Of a stretch of 24,684 nucleotides of DNA, positions 16,353-22,821 are shown in pieces (the stretch's first letter is position 1; each line of letters starts with the position of its first letter). The DNA is from an uncultured Eubacteriales bacterium. GTDB lineage: Bacteria > Bacillota > Clostridia > Tissierellales > Peptoniphilaceae. The position numbers and the translations under genes were made by a program. Where the stretch lies: assembly GCA_900540185.1 (NCBI GenBank), contig UQFH01000016.1:1-24684 (forward strand), read 5' to 3'. Under the pieces are notes generated by a model, which was not told the origin of the DNA, made no database searches, and saw only the letters and a program-made list of their open reading frames with translations.

Positions 16353-16604
16353 ATGGATTTAAAGAATTTTATAGAGTTTTTGCACGGCGAGGGGCTCACG
16401 CTTCTTTATAAGGAGTACACGAGAGCCGGCGGATATGAATATGAGGTTCGGGATGCGGATATGCGCCCGATTCTTTTTGTATCATCGATTGCCGGTGTGA
16501 CGGATTTTAAGTTTTACGAGAGTGATTTTGTTTTAAATTTGGATTTTAACAAGAGGATGAGGATTTTTAGAAATGCCATGAGTTTTATCTCGTGGGTTAA
16601 TTAA
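16353..16604 (+). CDS. Paralogue 3 of three tandem small proteins, function unknown
   Basis: An 83-residue protein starting MDLKNFIEFLHGEGLTLLYK, similar in layout and key aromatic positions to paralogues 1 and 2. The ribosome binding site AGGAGG begins within the stop region of the previous gene, 9 nt away. The three proteins are too diverged to be a recent duplication, yet sit in tandem with tight spacing, which suggests a maintained complex or dosage function. The replication-protein gene follows after 12 nt. Confidence 0.8.
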   Translation: MDLKNFIEFLHGEGLTLLYKEYTRAGGYEYEVRDADMRPILFVSSIAGVTDFKFYESDFVLNLDFNKRMRIFRNAMSFISWVN

Positions 16605-16616
16605 GGGGGAGATTTT

Positions 16617-17726
16617 ATGACGAGAAAGGTTATTACGCCATATTTTTCGCACGATGCGAACGCAAGGAATTCGGACAAGCTTCTTGCTGTGAGAATTAAA
16701 CACGGGGCTGAGGGCTACGGGATATATTTTATGATTTTGGAGCGCCTTCGCGAGGAGAGCGATTATACGTCGTCGACGAATTATGATGTTATGGCGTATG
16801 ATTTTAGAGTGGATAGTGAAAAGATTAGGTCGATTGTTGAAGATTTCGGCCTTTTTGAGTTTAATGAAGATGGCAGTCGTTTTTATTCTCCGGATTTTAA
16901 CGATAGGATGGAGATGAAGGATAAGAATGCGGAAAAAATATCAAGAGCTGCAACAGCTGCAGCAAATAAAAGATGGAGCAAGAAAAATAGTAATTCTTCA
17001 AAAAATAAGTCAAATAAGAAAGATGACGATGACAATAAGGATGAAGATGATGCGAGTAAAGTAGATAAAGAATCTGAAAAGATTAAAAAGAGTTGTGACG
17101 ACACAGATTTGTCGTCTAATTTGTGTACGAAAAATAATGATGTTAAAACTGATGATGTAGGAAAAAGTTCTTTCAAAAGCAAAAATGAGAATTCAGGTAA
17201 TGAGATTGAATGCGAAAAAAGCTCTAATTCATGCGATTTGAATGCGACCGCATGCGAACCGTATGCGACCGCATGCGAGCCGTATGCGAACGGTATGCGA
17301 TTTTATGCTAAGCAAAGCAAAGAAAAGAAAAGCAAAGAAAAGCAAAGAAAACAAAAACAAACAAAAAGTGTCATAAATACTTTTGATTTCCACCCTAGAG
17401 TTTTTGATTATACAAGAAACCCAGAGCTTAGGGATTGTTTGTGTGTGTTTTTTGATGAGAGAGGGAAGTCGAAGTCTATTGATGTGAGGTTTGTGGAGAT
17501 GTTTTTTAAGCAGCTTGATTCGTACTCGGCGGGGGACGACGACAAGAAGATTTTGATTCTTAGAAATTCAATCATTAACGGTTGGCAAAATATTTATCCG
17601 GTCAATTTGAACAATAAAAGCGGTCTTTCGAAGCTCGACGAGTATTACGGAACCGAAAAAAGACAGACTGACGATTTCACGGAATCCGAGCTTAGAGATA
17701 TGCTTAAAATAAATTCACATTTGTAA
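16617..17726 (+). CDS. Lin1244/Lin1753-domain (DUF4373) phage-type replication protein
   Basis: A 369-residue protein. Residues 7-100 (YFSHDANARNSDKLLAVRIK, then GAEGYGIYFMILERLREES) are the Lin1244/Lin1753 N-terminal domain found in phage and mobile-element replication proteins of Firmicutes. Residues 110-195 are a low-complexity Lys/Asp/Ser linker. Residues 198-230 hold a repeated ATACEPY segment encoded by the hexamer array at 17210-17310. The C-terminal domain (about 255-345) ends NSIINGWQNIYPVN, like phage DnaD-type replication proteins. GGGGGAG supports the start. No other phage genes are nearby, so this is a relic or small autonomous module. Codon use (many GAG and GCG) resembles the chromosomal gene at 21319 rather than the AT-rich genes upstream. 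Confidence 0.85.
   Translation: MTRKVITPYFSHDANARNSDKLLAVRIKHGAEGYGIYFMILERLREESDYTSSTNYDVMAYDFRVDSEKIRSIVEDFGLFEFNEDGSRFYSPDFNDRMEMKDKNAEKISRAATAAANKRWSKKNSNSSKNKSNKKDDDDNKDEDDASKVDKESEKIKKSCDDTDLSSNLCTKNNDVKTDDVGKSSFKSKNENSGNEIECEKSSNSCDLNATACEPYATACEPYANGMRFYAKQSKEKKSKEKQRKQKQTKSVINTFDFHPRVFDYTRNPELRDCLCVFFDERGKSKSIDVRFVEMFFKQLDSYSAGDDDKKILILRNSIINGWQNIYPVNLNNKSGLSKLDEYYGTEKRQTDDFTESELRDMLKINSHL
17210..17310 (+). repeat. Iteron-like array of ATGCGA hexamers at helical spacing
   Basis: Exact ATGCGA occurs at 17210, 17231, 17242, 17252, 17263, 17273, 17284 and 17295, with ATGCTA at 17305. Start-to-start spacings are 21, 11, 10, 11, 10, 11, 11 and 10 bp, that is one or two helical turns each time. 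Relative to the gene frame, the hexamer falls in all three codon positions (for example Y-A, C-E and M-R readings), so conservation is at the DNA level rather than of one peptide. It lies inside the gene for the Lin1244-domain replication protein, as the lambda origin lies inside gene O. Confidence 0.72.
17310..17369 (+). other. A-rich purine tract next to the iteron-like array
   Basis: About 60 bp with almost no pyrimidine on the top strand, made of repeated AGCAAAG/AAAGAAAA units and coding for a Ser-Lys-Glu-Lys-Gln stretch. It directly abuts the hexamer array and would be an easily melted segment, consistent with a DNA unwinding element. Confidence 0.5.
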
Positions 17727-17823
17727 AATTTGAAGATTTATCGCGAATTTGAGCATTTAAACATAAAGAATTTTCATTTTAGCAGAATTTAAATAAATTT
17801 TTATAGTTTTTTTCATAATTTGG

Positions 17824-17852
17824 TTGATTTTTTATAAAATAAAGTATATAAT
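17824..17852 (+). promoter_or_regulatory. Consensus sigma-A promoter with no gene directly downstream
   Basis: TTGATT (17824-17829), a 17-nt spacer, then TATAAT (17847-17852). The predicted start near 17859 lies about 237 nt before the XRE start codon, so it makes a long leader or a small RNA. GGTGTCG can pair (with G-U pairs) with CGGTATC shortly downstream. Confidence 0.6.
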
Positions 17853-17994
17853 AATTGTTGGTGGCATTTAAATATCGGTGTCGGTTTTTGAGCGGTATCA
17901 AATTTAGATTTTTATTTTGTATATTTTTATAACTATATTAATAAATATGTGCGCAAAATCTTTATTTATTTTTTAATTTTTTCGGCTATGACTG

Positions 17995-18003
17995 TGGTAT
18001 AAT
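17995..18003 (+). promoter_or_regulatory. Extended -10 promoter of the XRE gene
   Basis: TGG followed by TATAAT (17998-18003). There is no good -35 at 17-nt spacing, but the TGn extension compensates. The transcript would start near 18010 with an 85-nt leader. Confidence 0.5.
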
Positions 18004-18095
18004 AGAGTTGTGGCCCTGTGCATTATATTTATTAAAAATCGACGCGCATGAAGCGGCACTGTATTTAAATTTAAATTAAATCAAGGAGGAAAAAG

Positions 18096-18311
18096 ATGAA
18101 TAACAGAATTGCACAATTAAGAAAAGCTCTTGGTTTGTCTCAAATGAAACTTGCCAATATTGTTGGCGTTTCAAGAATCAGCATCAGTAAAATCGAAACA
18201 GGAAAATGCGTTCCGGGATTAAAACTAGCAAGCAATATTGCGGACGCTCTTGACAAGTCACTATATGAAGTGTTTGATTTGGACAATTCAGGCGCTTTTG
18301 CAACAAGATAA
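18096..18311 (+). CDS. XRE family helix-turn-helix regulator
   Basis: A 71-residue one-domain regulator. The HTH_3 helix-turn-helix is complete: IAQLRKALGLSQMKLANIVG, then SRISISKIETGKCVPGLKLA, then the fifth helix ending in YEVFDLDNS. It resembles the small Cro/YgzD-like regulators of Firmicutes. AAGGAGG upstream sets the start. It has its own promoter and is followed by a terminator, so it is monocistronic. It may repress itself through the AT-rich palindrome before its start codon and could once have belonged to the adjacent replication module; this is inference. Confidence 0.92.
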   Translation: MNNRIAQLRKALGLSQMKLANIVGVSRISISKIETGKCVPGLKLASNIADALDKSLYEVFDLDNSGAFATR

Positions 18312-18324
18312 TAAGATTATTTTT

Positions 18325-18350
18325 CGCGACTCTTTTCGGGTCGCTTTTTA
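18325..18350 (+). terminator. Terminator of the XRE gene
   Basis: GCGAC (18326-18330) pairs with GTCGC (18340-18344), followed by TTTTTA, 14 nt past the stop codon. Confidence 0.75.
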
Positions 18351-18373
18351 TTTGTATTTTTTTAAAGAAATGC

Positions 18374-18402
18374 TTGCACTTAAGACTACTTTGTGTTATA
18401 AT
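18374..18402 (+). promoter_or_regulatory. Consensus promoter of the rpsB operon
   Basis: TTGCAC (18374-18379), a 17-nt spacer and a perfect TATAAT (18397-18402). This is a strong housekeeping promoter with a predicted start near 18409, giving a leader of about 100 nt before rpsB. Confidence 0.82.
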
Positions 18403-18420
18403 TGTTGATGTAATTAGCCA

Positions 18421-18484
18421 CGCATTTTGATACATTCCGCGAGGTTGCCGTTTTACGGTTGTCGGGTGTATGTGATAAATGCGG
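18421..18484 (+). promoter_or_regulatory. Structured rpsB 5' leader, probable ribosomal-protein autoregulatory element
   Basis: Three nested stems can be drawn: CGCATTT (18421-18427) with AAATGCG (18477-18483); ATACATTCCG (18430-18439) with CGGGTGTAT (18463-18471), allowing a bulge and G-U pairs; and CCG/CGG (18448-18450 with 18456-18458) at the tip. The rpsB ribosome binding site follows at 18495-18501. Autogenous control of rpsB-tsf by S2 is known in bacteria. That this fold is the S2 target is inferred. Confidence 0.6.
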
Positions 18485-18507
18485 AAGAATAAACCGGAGG
18501 TGTAGAT

Positions 18508-19290
18508 ATGAGCGTAATTACTATGAAAAATTTATTAGAAGCAGGTGTTCACTTTGGACACCAAACAAGAAGATGGAACCCTAAGATGGCTCCTTACATT
18601 TTCACTGAAAGAAACGGTATTTATATTATCGATCTTCAAAAGACAGTGAAAAAGGTTGAAGAAGCATATGTTTTCGTAAAAGAAATCGTTGAAGAAGGCG
18701 GAACTGTTCTTTTTGTAGGAACAAAGAAGCAAGGTCAAGAAGCTATAGAAAGCGAAGCAAAGAGATGCGAAATGCCGTATGTCAACCAAAGATGGTTGGG
18801 CGGTATGCTTACAAACTACAAGACAATCAAGACCAGAATTGACAGACTTTTCGAACTCGAAGAAATGGAAGAAAACGGAACGTTTGAAATGCTTCCTAAA
18901 GTTGAAGTTATCAAACTTAAACACGAAAGAGAACGTCTTGAAAAGTTCTTAGGCGGAATCAAGAACATGAACGGAACTCCTGATTGTATGTTTGTTGTTG
19001 ACCCGAAAAAGGAAAACATTGCTGTTCAAGAAGCACACAAACTCGGCATTCCTGTTGTCGGTATCGTAGACACAAACTGTGACCCTGAAGAATTGGATTT
19101 CCCGATTCCTGGAAACGACGACGCAATCCGTGCAGTTAAACTTATTGCTGAAACAATTGCAAATGCAGTTATCGAAGCAAAGCAAGGTGAACAATACAGC
19201 GCTCCTCAAACAGACGAAGACGATTCCGACGAAAGTATGGAAGAAGCTATGAAAAAGGAAGACGAAAAGAATTCCAAGGAAGACAAATAG
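18508..19290 (+). CDS. rpsB: 30S ribosomal protein S2
   Basis: A 260-residue protein, full length for S2, starting MSVITMKNLLEAGVHFGHQT, with the conserved RRWNPKM, FVGTKKQGQEA, NQRWLGGMLTN and GIVDTNCDPEE segments. S2 joins the small subunit late and helps hold S1. The acidic tail after about residue 230 is lineage-specific. The start is set by CCGGAGGTG and the structured leader. It opens the rpsB-tsf-pyrH-frr operon in the classical bacterial order. Codon use is biased as in highly expressed genes, unlike the surrounding accessory DNA. Confidence 0.98.
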   Translation: MSVITMKNLLEAGVHFGHQTRRWNPKMAPYIFTERNGIYIIDLQKTVKKVEEAYVFVKEIVEEGGTVLFVGTKKQGQEAIESEAKRCEMPYVNQRWLGGMLTNYKTIKTRIDRLFELEEMEENGTFEMLPKVEVIKLKHERERLEKFLGGIKNMNGTPDCMFVVDPKKENIAVQEAHKLGIPVVGIVDTNCDPEELDFPIPGNDDAIRAVKLIAETIANAVIEAKQGEQYSAPQTDEDDSDESMEEAMKKEDEKNSKEDK

Positions 19291-19336
19291 TAGATTACTA
19301 TAAATATAAATATTATAAAGAAGGGTAGGATGAAAA

Positions 19337-19987
19337 ATGAGCAAGATCAGTGCAAGTTTAATTAAAGATTTGAGAGAAAAGACAGGCGCAGGTATGCTTG
19401 ATTGCAGAAATGCACTTCAAGAAACAGACGGAGATTTGGAAAAGGCGGTTGACCTTTTAAGAGAAAAAGGACTCAGCAAAGCTGCTAAAAAATCTTCAAG
19501 AATCGCAGCTGAAGGTCTTGTTGAATCTTATATTCACGGCGGCAGAATCGGGGTTTTGGTTGAAGTTAACTCTGAAACGGATTTCGTTGCAAAGACGGAT
19601 GAATTCAAGGATTTTGTTAAGGAAATAGCAATGCAAATCGCAGCTTCAAGCCCGAAATATGTTTCACGTGATGAAGTTCCTGAAGAAATTGTCAACCACG
19701 AAAAAGAAGTTTTGACTCAACAAGCTATGAATGAAGGAAAACCTCAAAACATTGCAGAAAAAATGGTCGAAGGAAGAATTGAAAAATTCTACAAGGAAAT
19801 TGTTCTTCTTGAACAACCTTTCATTAAGGACCCGGATAAGACAATCGAAACTTTGTTGAAAGAAAAAATCGCTAAAATCGGTGAAAATATTAAAATCAGA
19901 CGTTTTGTTCGTTTTGAAGTTGGTGAAGGTCTCGAAAAGAGAGAAGAAAACTTTGCAGACGAAGTTGCAAAAGAAATGGGCAAATAG
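19337..19987 (+). CDS. tsf: Elongation factor Ts
   Basis: A 216-residue guanine nucleotide exchange factor that recycles EF-Tu. The N-terminal UBA-like domain (SLIKDLREKTGAGMLDCRNA) is followed by the core with VEVNSETDFVAKTDEFKDF and FIKDPDKTIETLLKEKIA. It is the shorter form with one reduced core subdomain, common in Clostridia and other Gram-positives. It lies 46 nt after rpsB and 6 nt before pyrH in the same operon. The start is the ATG after a GGGTAGGATG region; the Shine-Dalgarno match is modest. Confidence 0.98.
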   Translation: MSKISASLIKDLREKTGAGMLDCRNALQETDGDLEKAVDLLREKGLSKAAKKSSRIAAEGLVESYIHGGRIGVLVEVNSETDFVAKTDEFKDFVKEIAMQIAASSPKYVSRDEVPEEIVNHEKEVLTQQAMNEGKPQNIAEKMVEGRIEKFYKEIVLLEQPFIKDPDKTIETLLKEKIAKIGENIKIRRFVRFEVGEGLEKREENFADEVAKEMGK

Positions 19988-19993
19988 TCTTAT

Positions 19994-20710
19994 ATGAGTA
20001 AATCCAGAAGAGTTGTATTGAAGCTCTCCGGAGAGTCGATGGCAGGCGAAAACAAAACCGGTCTCGATATGAATTTCGTCGGAGAGCTCGCAAAACGAAT
20101 TAAGGATGCACAAAATGATTCTCTTCAAGTTGCTATCGTATGTGGCGGTGGCAACTTTTGGAGAGGTCGTGACGGACTCGAAATAGAAAGAGCGACTTCC
20201 GACTATATGGGAATGCTTGGCACTGTCATGAATGCTTTAGCGCTACAAAGTGCTCTTGAGAAAACAGGAATACCAACAAGAGTGCAAACTTCAATCGAAA
20301 TGAGGGAAGTTGCAGAGCCGTATATTATGAGACGTGCTATAAGGCATCTCGAAAAGGGACGCGTCGTTATTTTTGCTGCAGGCATTGGAAATCCGTATTT
20401 TTCAACCGACACGACAGCGGCATTGAGAGCTGCTGAAATCGGAGCGGATTCGATTCTTATTGCAAAAAAAGGAGTCGACGGAGTTTACTCGGCTGACCCG
20501 AACAAATTTGAGGGTGCGACAAAATTTGAGCATCTATCTTTTAAAGAAGTGCTTGAAAAGGATTTAAAAGTTCTTGACGGCACAGCTATAAGTTTGTCGA
20601 AAGACAACGACATTCCGCTTTTGGTCTTTGGAATTGACGACACCGAAAATATTACAAGGGCTTTAAACGGAGAAAAAATTGGAACAATTGTCGATAATAA
20701 GGAGGACTAA
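19994..20710 (+). CDS. pyrH: UMP kinase
   Basis: A 238-residue bacterial UMP kinase of the amino-acid kinase family, phosphorylating UMP to UDP in pyrimidine nucleotide synthesis. LKLSGESM near the N-terminus, GGGNFWRGR at about 52-60, TDTTAALRAAEIGAD and KKGVDGVYSADP are all present. It begins 6 nt after tsf. The Shine-Dalgarno is weak (GGGC inside the tsf end), suggesting coupled translation. The frr start codon immediately follows its stop. Confidence 0.98.
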   Translation: MSKSRRVVLKLSGESMAGENKTGLDMNFVGELAKRIKDAQNDSLQVAIVCGGGNFWRGRDGLEIERATSDYMGMLGTVMNALALQSALEKTGIPTRVQTSIEMREVAEPYIMRRAIRHLEKGRVVIFAAGIGNPYFSTDTTAALRAAEIGADSILIAKKGVDGVYSADPNKFEGATKFEHLSFKEVLEKDLKVLDGTAISLSKDNDIPLLVFGIDDTENITRALNGEKIGTIVDNKED

Positions 20711-21268
20711 ATGACTACGCAAGTTTTTAAAGCAGCTGAAGAAAAAATGAACAAGAGCATCGAAGTCTACAAAAACGACTTGGATTCAATTCGCGCAGGA
20801 CGTGCAAACCCGTCGCTTTTGGACAGAATTGACGTCGATTACTACGGAGTTATGACTCCGCTTAGACAAATTTCAAACGTCTCCGCTCCTGAGCCGAGAC
20901 TCATCCAAATTCAACCGTGGGATGCGAATGTAATTCCTGCAATTGAAAAGGCAATTTTAGCAAGCGACTTGGGACTTAATCCTTCGAACGACGGAAAAGT
21001 TGTAAGACTTGCAATTCCGCAACTCACAGAGGAAAGAAGAAAAGATTTGACAAAACTTGTTTCCAAAAACGCTGAAGAAGCTAAAGTAAATATCAGAAAT
21101 ATCAGAAGAGATTTGATGGACGAAATCAAAAAGCTTGAAAAGGACAAAGAAATCACAGAAGATGAGCAATTCCAAGCTGAAGAAAAAGCCCAAAAATTGA
21201 CAGACGATATGATCAAAGATATTGACAAAATTGCCGATGACAAGCAAAAGGAAATAATGGAAATATAA
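20711..21268 (+). CDS. frr: Ribosome recycling factor
   Basis: A 185-residue protein of the normal RRF length. The helical domain includes SIRAGRANPSLLDRIDVDYYG, split by the small beta-domain (TPLRQISNVSAPEPRLIQIQ), then NVIPAIEKAILASDLGLNP. With EF-G it splits post-termination ribosomes. AAGGAGG (20699-20705) lies within the pyrH end and the ATG abuts the pyrH stop. The operon ends here with a strong terminator, so uppS-cdsA, which often follow, are not linked. Confidence 0.98.
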   Translation: MTTQVFKAAEEKMNKSIEVYKNDLDSIRAGRANPSLLDRIDVDYYGVMTPLRQISNVSAPEPRLIQIQPWDANVIPAIEKAILASDLGLNPSNDGKVVRLAIPQLTEERRKDLTKLVSKNAEEAKVNIRNIRRDLMDEIKKLEKDKEITEDEQFQAEEKAQKLTDDMIKDIDKIADDKQKEIMEI

Positions 21269-21275
21269 TTAATAT

Positions 21276-21300
21276 GCCGACATATGTCGGCTTTTATTTT
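21276..21300 (+). terminator. Terminator of the rpsB-tsf-pyrH-frr operon
   Basis: The 16-bp perfect palindrome GCCGACATATGTCGGC (21276-21291) is followed by TTTTATTTT, 7 nt after the frr stop. Confidence 0.85.
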
Positions 21301-21318
21301 ATATAAAAGAGGTGTTTT

Positions 21319-21786
21319 ATGAGAGTTTCAATTCCAAATGAAAAATATTTTGAGTCATTTAAGTTTTTCTGTGAAGAGTTTTACGGGAAATTTGACTGCG
21401 ATGAAAGCAAATATATAAAAGAAAAGAAGGCGGCGCGCACAATGCGTGGCAAGGACCAGGAGATTGAGGTGTGGTACATCGAGGACGAGAGAGTTGTCGG
21501 CGTTGGAAAAATTTTGCCGACTCTTTCGATCGATGCGATTGAATACGGCGGAAATCTTTCGATTGATATTTTTAATCGCAGTATGTTCTTAGAAGAGGCG
21601 ATTGACGTTTCAATCAAATTTATTCAGTCGTTTTATCCGATTGAAAGACTTCTTTTCACAGTTAGAGATGACGACTATGATTTGTTACTTATAATGAAAG
21701 AGAAGTCCGCAAAGTCGCTTTCGGAAGGCGAAGTCACAAGAGACGGCGAAAGCTTTAATGTGAAGAGATTTAATCTCGATATATAG
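21319..21786 (+). CDS. GNAT-like protein lacking the acetyl-CoA loop
   Basis: A 155-residue protein. The order of segments (VWYIEDERVVGVGKI, then IEYGGNLSIDIFNRSMFLEE, then RLLFTVRDDDYDLL) follows that of predicted GNAT acetyltransferases of the COG3981 type, in which YGGHIGYSIRPSERGKGYA carries the acetyl-CoA-binding R-G-x-G loop. Here that loop reads NRSMFLEE and has lost the glycines, so acetyl transfer is doubtful. The ATG has AGAGGTG upstream. Codon use matches the genes at 15818-17726, suggesting both are long-resident host-like DNA. The GNAT assignment is moderate. Confidence 0.7.
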   Translation: MRVSIPNEKYFESFKFFCEEFYGKFDCDESKYIKEKKAARTMRGKDQEIEVWYIEDERVVGVGKILPTLSIDAIEYGGNLSIDIFNRSMFLEEAIDVSIKFIQSFYPIERLLFTVRDDDYDLLLIMKEKSAKSLSEGEVTRDGESFNVKRFNLDI

Positions 21787-21947
21787 TTTTGTCTTCGGGG
21801 TTATTAGCGGTTAATTTATGCATTTGAGTCTAGTGAAATGAACAGGTTTTGGGAAGATGATGACGGAGATTTTATAAATTAACTGATTTCAAGAAAAATG
21901 TGTAATGAAAAAGAGTTTTAGGTAATTTACAATTGAAGGAGAATATG
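21787..21947. other. Spacer with a decayed reading frame and repeat copy 1
   Basis: A frame at 21808-21880 reads like a protein tail (FESSEMNRFWEDDDGDFIN then stop), with no start of its own. It is followed by the 44-bp repeat at 21886-21929. No complete gene is visible. Confidence 0.4.
21886..21929 (+). repeat. 44-bp direct repeat, copy 1
   Basis: Identical over 44 bp to 22753-22796, and the similarity continues through the GGAGAATATGAT ribosome-binding-site region. It ends directly before the isochorismatase-like gene. In one frame both copies read ISRKMCNEKEF then stop, so it may be the tail of a duplicated gene plus the start signals of the next. Confidence 0.9.
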
Positions 21948-22478
21948 ATGAATGCATTAATTGTACTGGATGTGCAAAAGGGAATATTGAAGCAAAAAGA
22001 CTTTTCAGAGACTCTAAATAATATTAAAATTCTAATTGATGATTTTAAAAAGAATGATGACATTGTAATCTTAACCAAGCATCTTTCGGATGATGTTGAC
22101 AGTCCTTATTTTAAAGGCTCCGGAGACGCGGAAATATGGGATGAGATTCAAGGGCTGGGCGATTATACTATTGAAAAGACGTCCTGTAATCCATTTTATA
22201 AAACCAATCTTGACCAAATCTTAAAAGACAATAAGGTGTCTAAAGTTTATATATGCGGTTTCAATACGGAATATTGTTGTTTATTTTCCAGCATTTTATG
22301 TTCTGACAGAGGTTATGAAACTGTTTTTATTGAAGACGCTTCGGGAACATTTGGAGATGAAGAAATTTATGAAATGCCCGGAATAGATATCAATGACTTT
22401 ATTGGGTCTATACTAAATTGGTCCGGAGAAGTTGAGGTTTTATATACTGAGGAGTATTTTAACGGTCTTGAATCTTGA
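21948..22478 (+). CDS. Isochorismatase-family cysteine hydrolase
   Basis: A 176-residue alpha/beta hydrolase of the isochorismatase/nicotinamidase superfamily. The catalytic triad is visible: Asp8 in VLDVQKG, Lys77 in IEKTSCNPFY and Cys110 in CGFNTEYCC, followed by the conserved TVFIEDASGTF strand. The substrate cannot be inferred; likely choices are small amides or N-carbamoyl compounds. The ATG at 21948 is chosen over upstream starts because AAGGAG lies 6 nt before it. It stands alone between repeat copies and decayed DNA. Confidence 0.88.
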   Translation: MNALIVLDVQKGILKQKDFSETLNNIKILIDDFKKNDDIVILTKHLSDDVDSPYFKGSGDAEIWDEIQGLGDYTIEKTSCNPFYKTNLDQILKDNKVSKVYICGFNTEYCCLFSSILCSDRGYETVFIEDASGTFGDEEIYEMPGIDINDFIGSILNWSGEVEVLYTEEYFNGLES

Positions 22479-22497
22479 GAGATTGAATTCAAAATGA

Positions 22498-22733
22498 TAT
22501 CAATATAAGTATTTTGCAATCGATAGATTTAAAGACAATGTTTATCATATCCAATTTGCCAGACACTGTCTGGAAAATTGACCCGGGCCCATTATTATAA
22601 GCTTTTATCTATCGGCGATGAGAAAAAGCGAAGCTTCTATGCAAAATTTTTAAATCTTGTAAAAAAATCGATAGATATAAGCATTTTACAATCTCTAATT
22701 AGGCATAAAGCAATTTATGGCAAGATAAGGACC
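22498..22733 (+). pseudogene. Frameshifted remnant of an unidentified gene
   Basis: Translation gives a plausible protein segment YQYKYFAIDRFKDNVYHI up to a stop at 22580. A second plausible segment in another frame (KLLSIGDEKKRSFYAKFL and on to IRHKAIYGKIRT, stop near 22733) follows. No start or family is recognisable, so the gene identity is unknown. The evidence is amino-acid plausibility only. Confidence 0.35.
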
Positions 22734-22752
22734 TAACGGTCTAAATTATGTA

Positions 22753-22796
22753 ATTTCAAGAAAAATGTGTAATGAAAAAGAGTTTTAGGTAATTTA
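22753..22796 (+). repeat. 44-bp direct repeat, copy 2
   Basis: Exact match to 21886-21929. It ends just before the ribosome binding site AAGGAG of the membrane-anchored protein gene at 22822. The two copies are 867 bp apart and enclose the isochorismatase-like gene and the decayed region, a configuration left by tandem duplication. Confidence 0.9.
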
Positions 22797-22821
22797 TAAA
22801 TTAAGGAGAATATGATTAATA

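Larger units (their letters stand above)
17727..18095. other. 369-nt AT-rich intergenic region with two promoters
   Basis: No gene is apparent. It holds a consensus promoter at 17824-17852, a wobble-paired hairpin at 17872-17897 and an extended -10 promoter near 17995-18003 for the XRE gene. A palindromic AT tract (ATTTAAATTTAAAT, about 18063-18076) just before the XRE ribosome binding site is a possible operator. Confidence 0.5.
22479..22821. other. 343-nt region with decayed coding sequence and repeats
   Basis: No intact gene. Two protein-like stretches are visible: 22498-22581, with RFKDNVYHIQFARHCLEN then stop, and 22599-22733, with KLLSIGDEKKRSFYAKF onward to stop. Two near-identical 19-mers (22503-22521 and 22675-22693) and the second 44-bp repeat lie here. 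Confidence 0.5.

Noticed and set aside
16883..17182. Minus-strand frame opposite the replication protein gene
   Set aside because: It is a Leu/Ser-rich complement of the Lys/Asp-rich linker, with no start signals.
18421..18484. T-box or metabolite riboswitch upstream of rpsB
   Set aside because: The leader is short, has no T-box bulge sequence and no terminator alternative, and the downstream gene is a ribosomal protein; an S2-type leader fits better.
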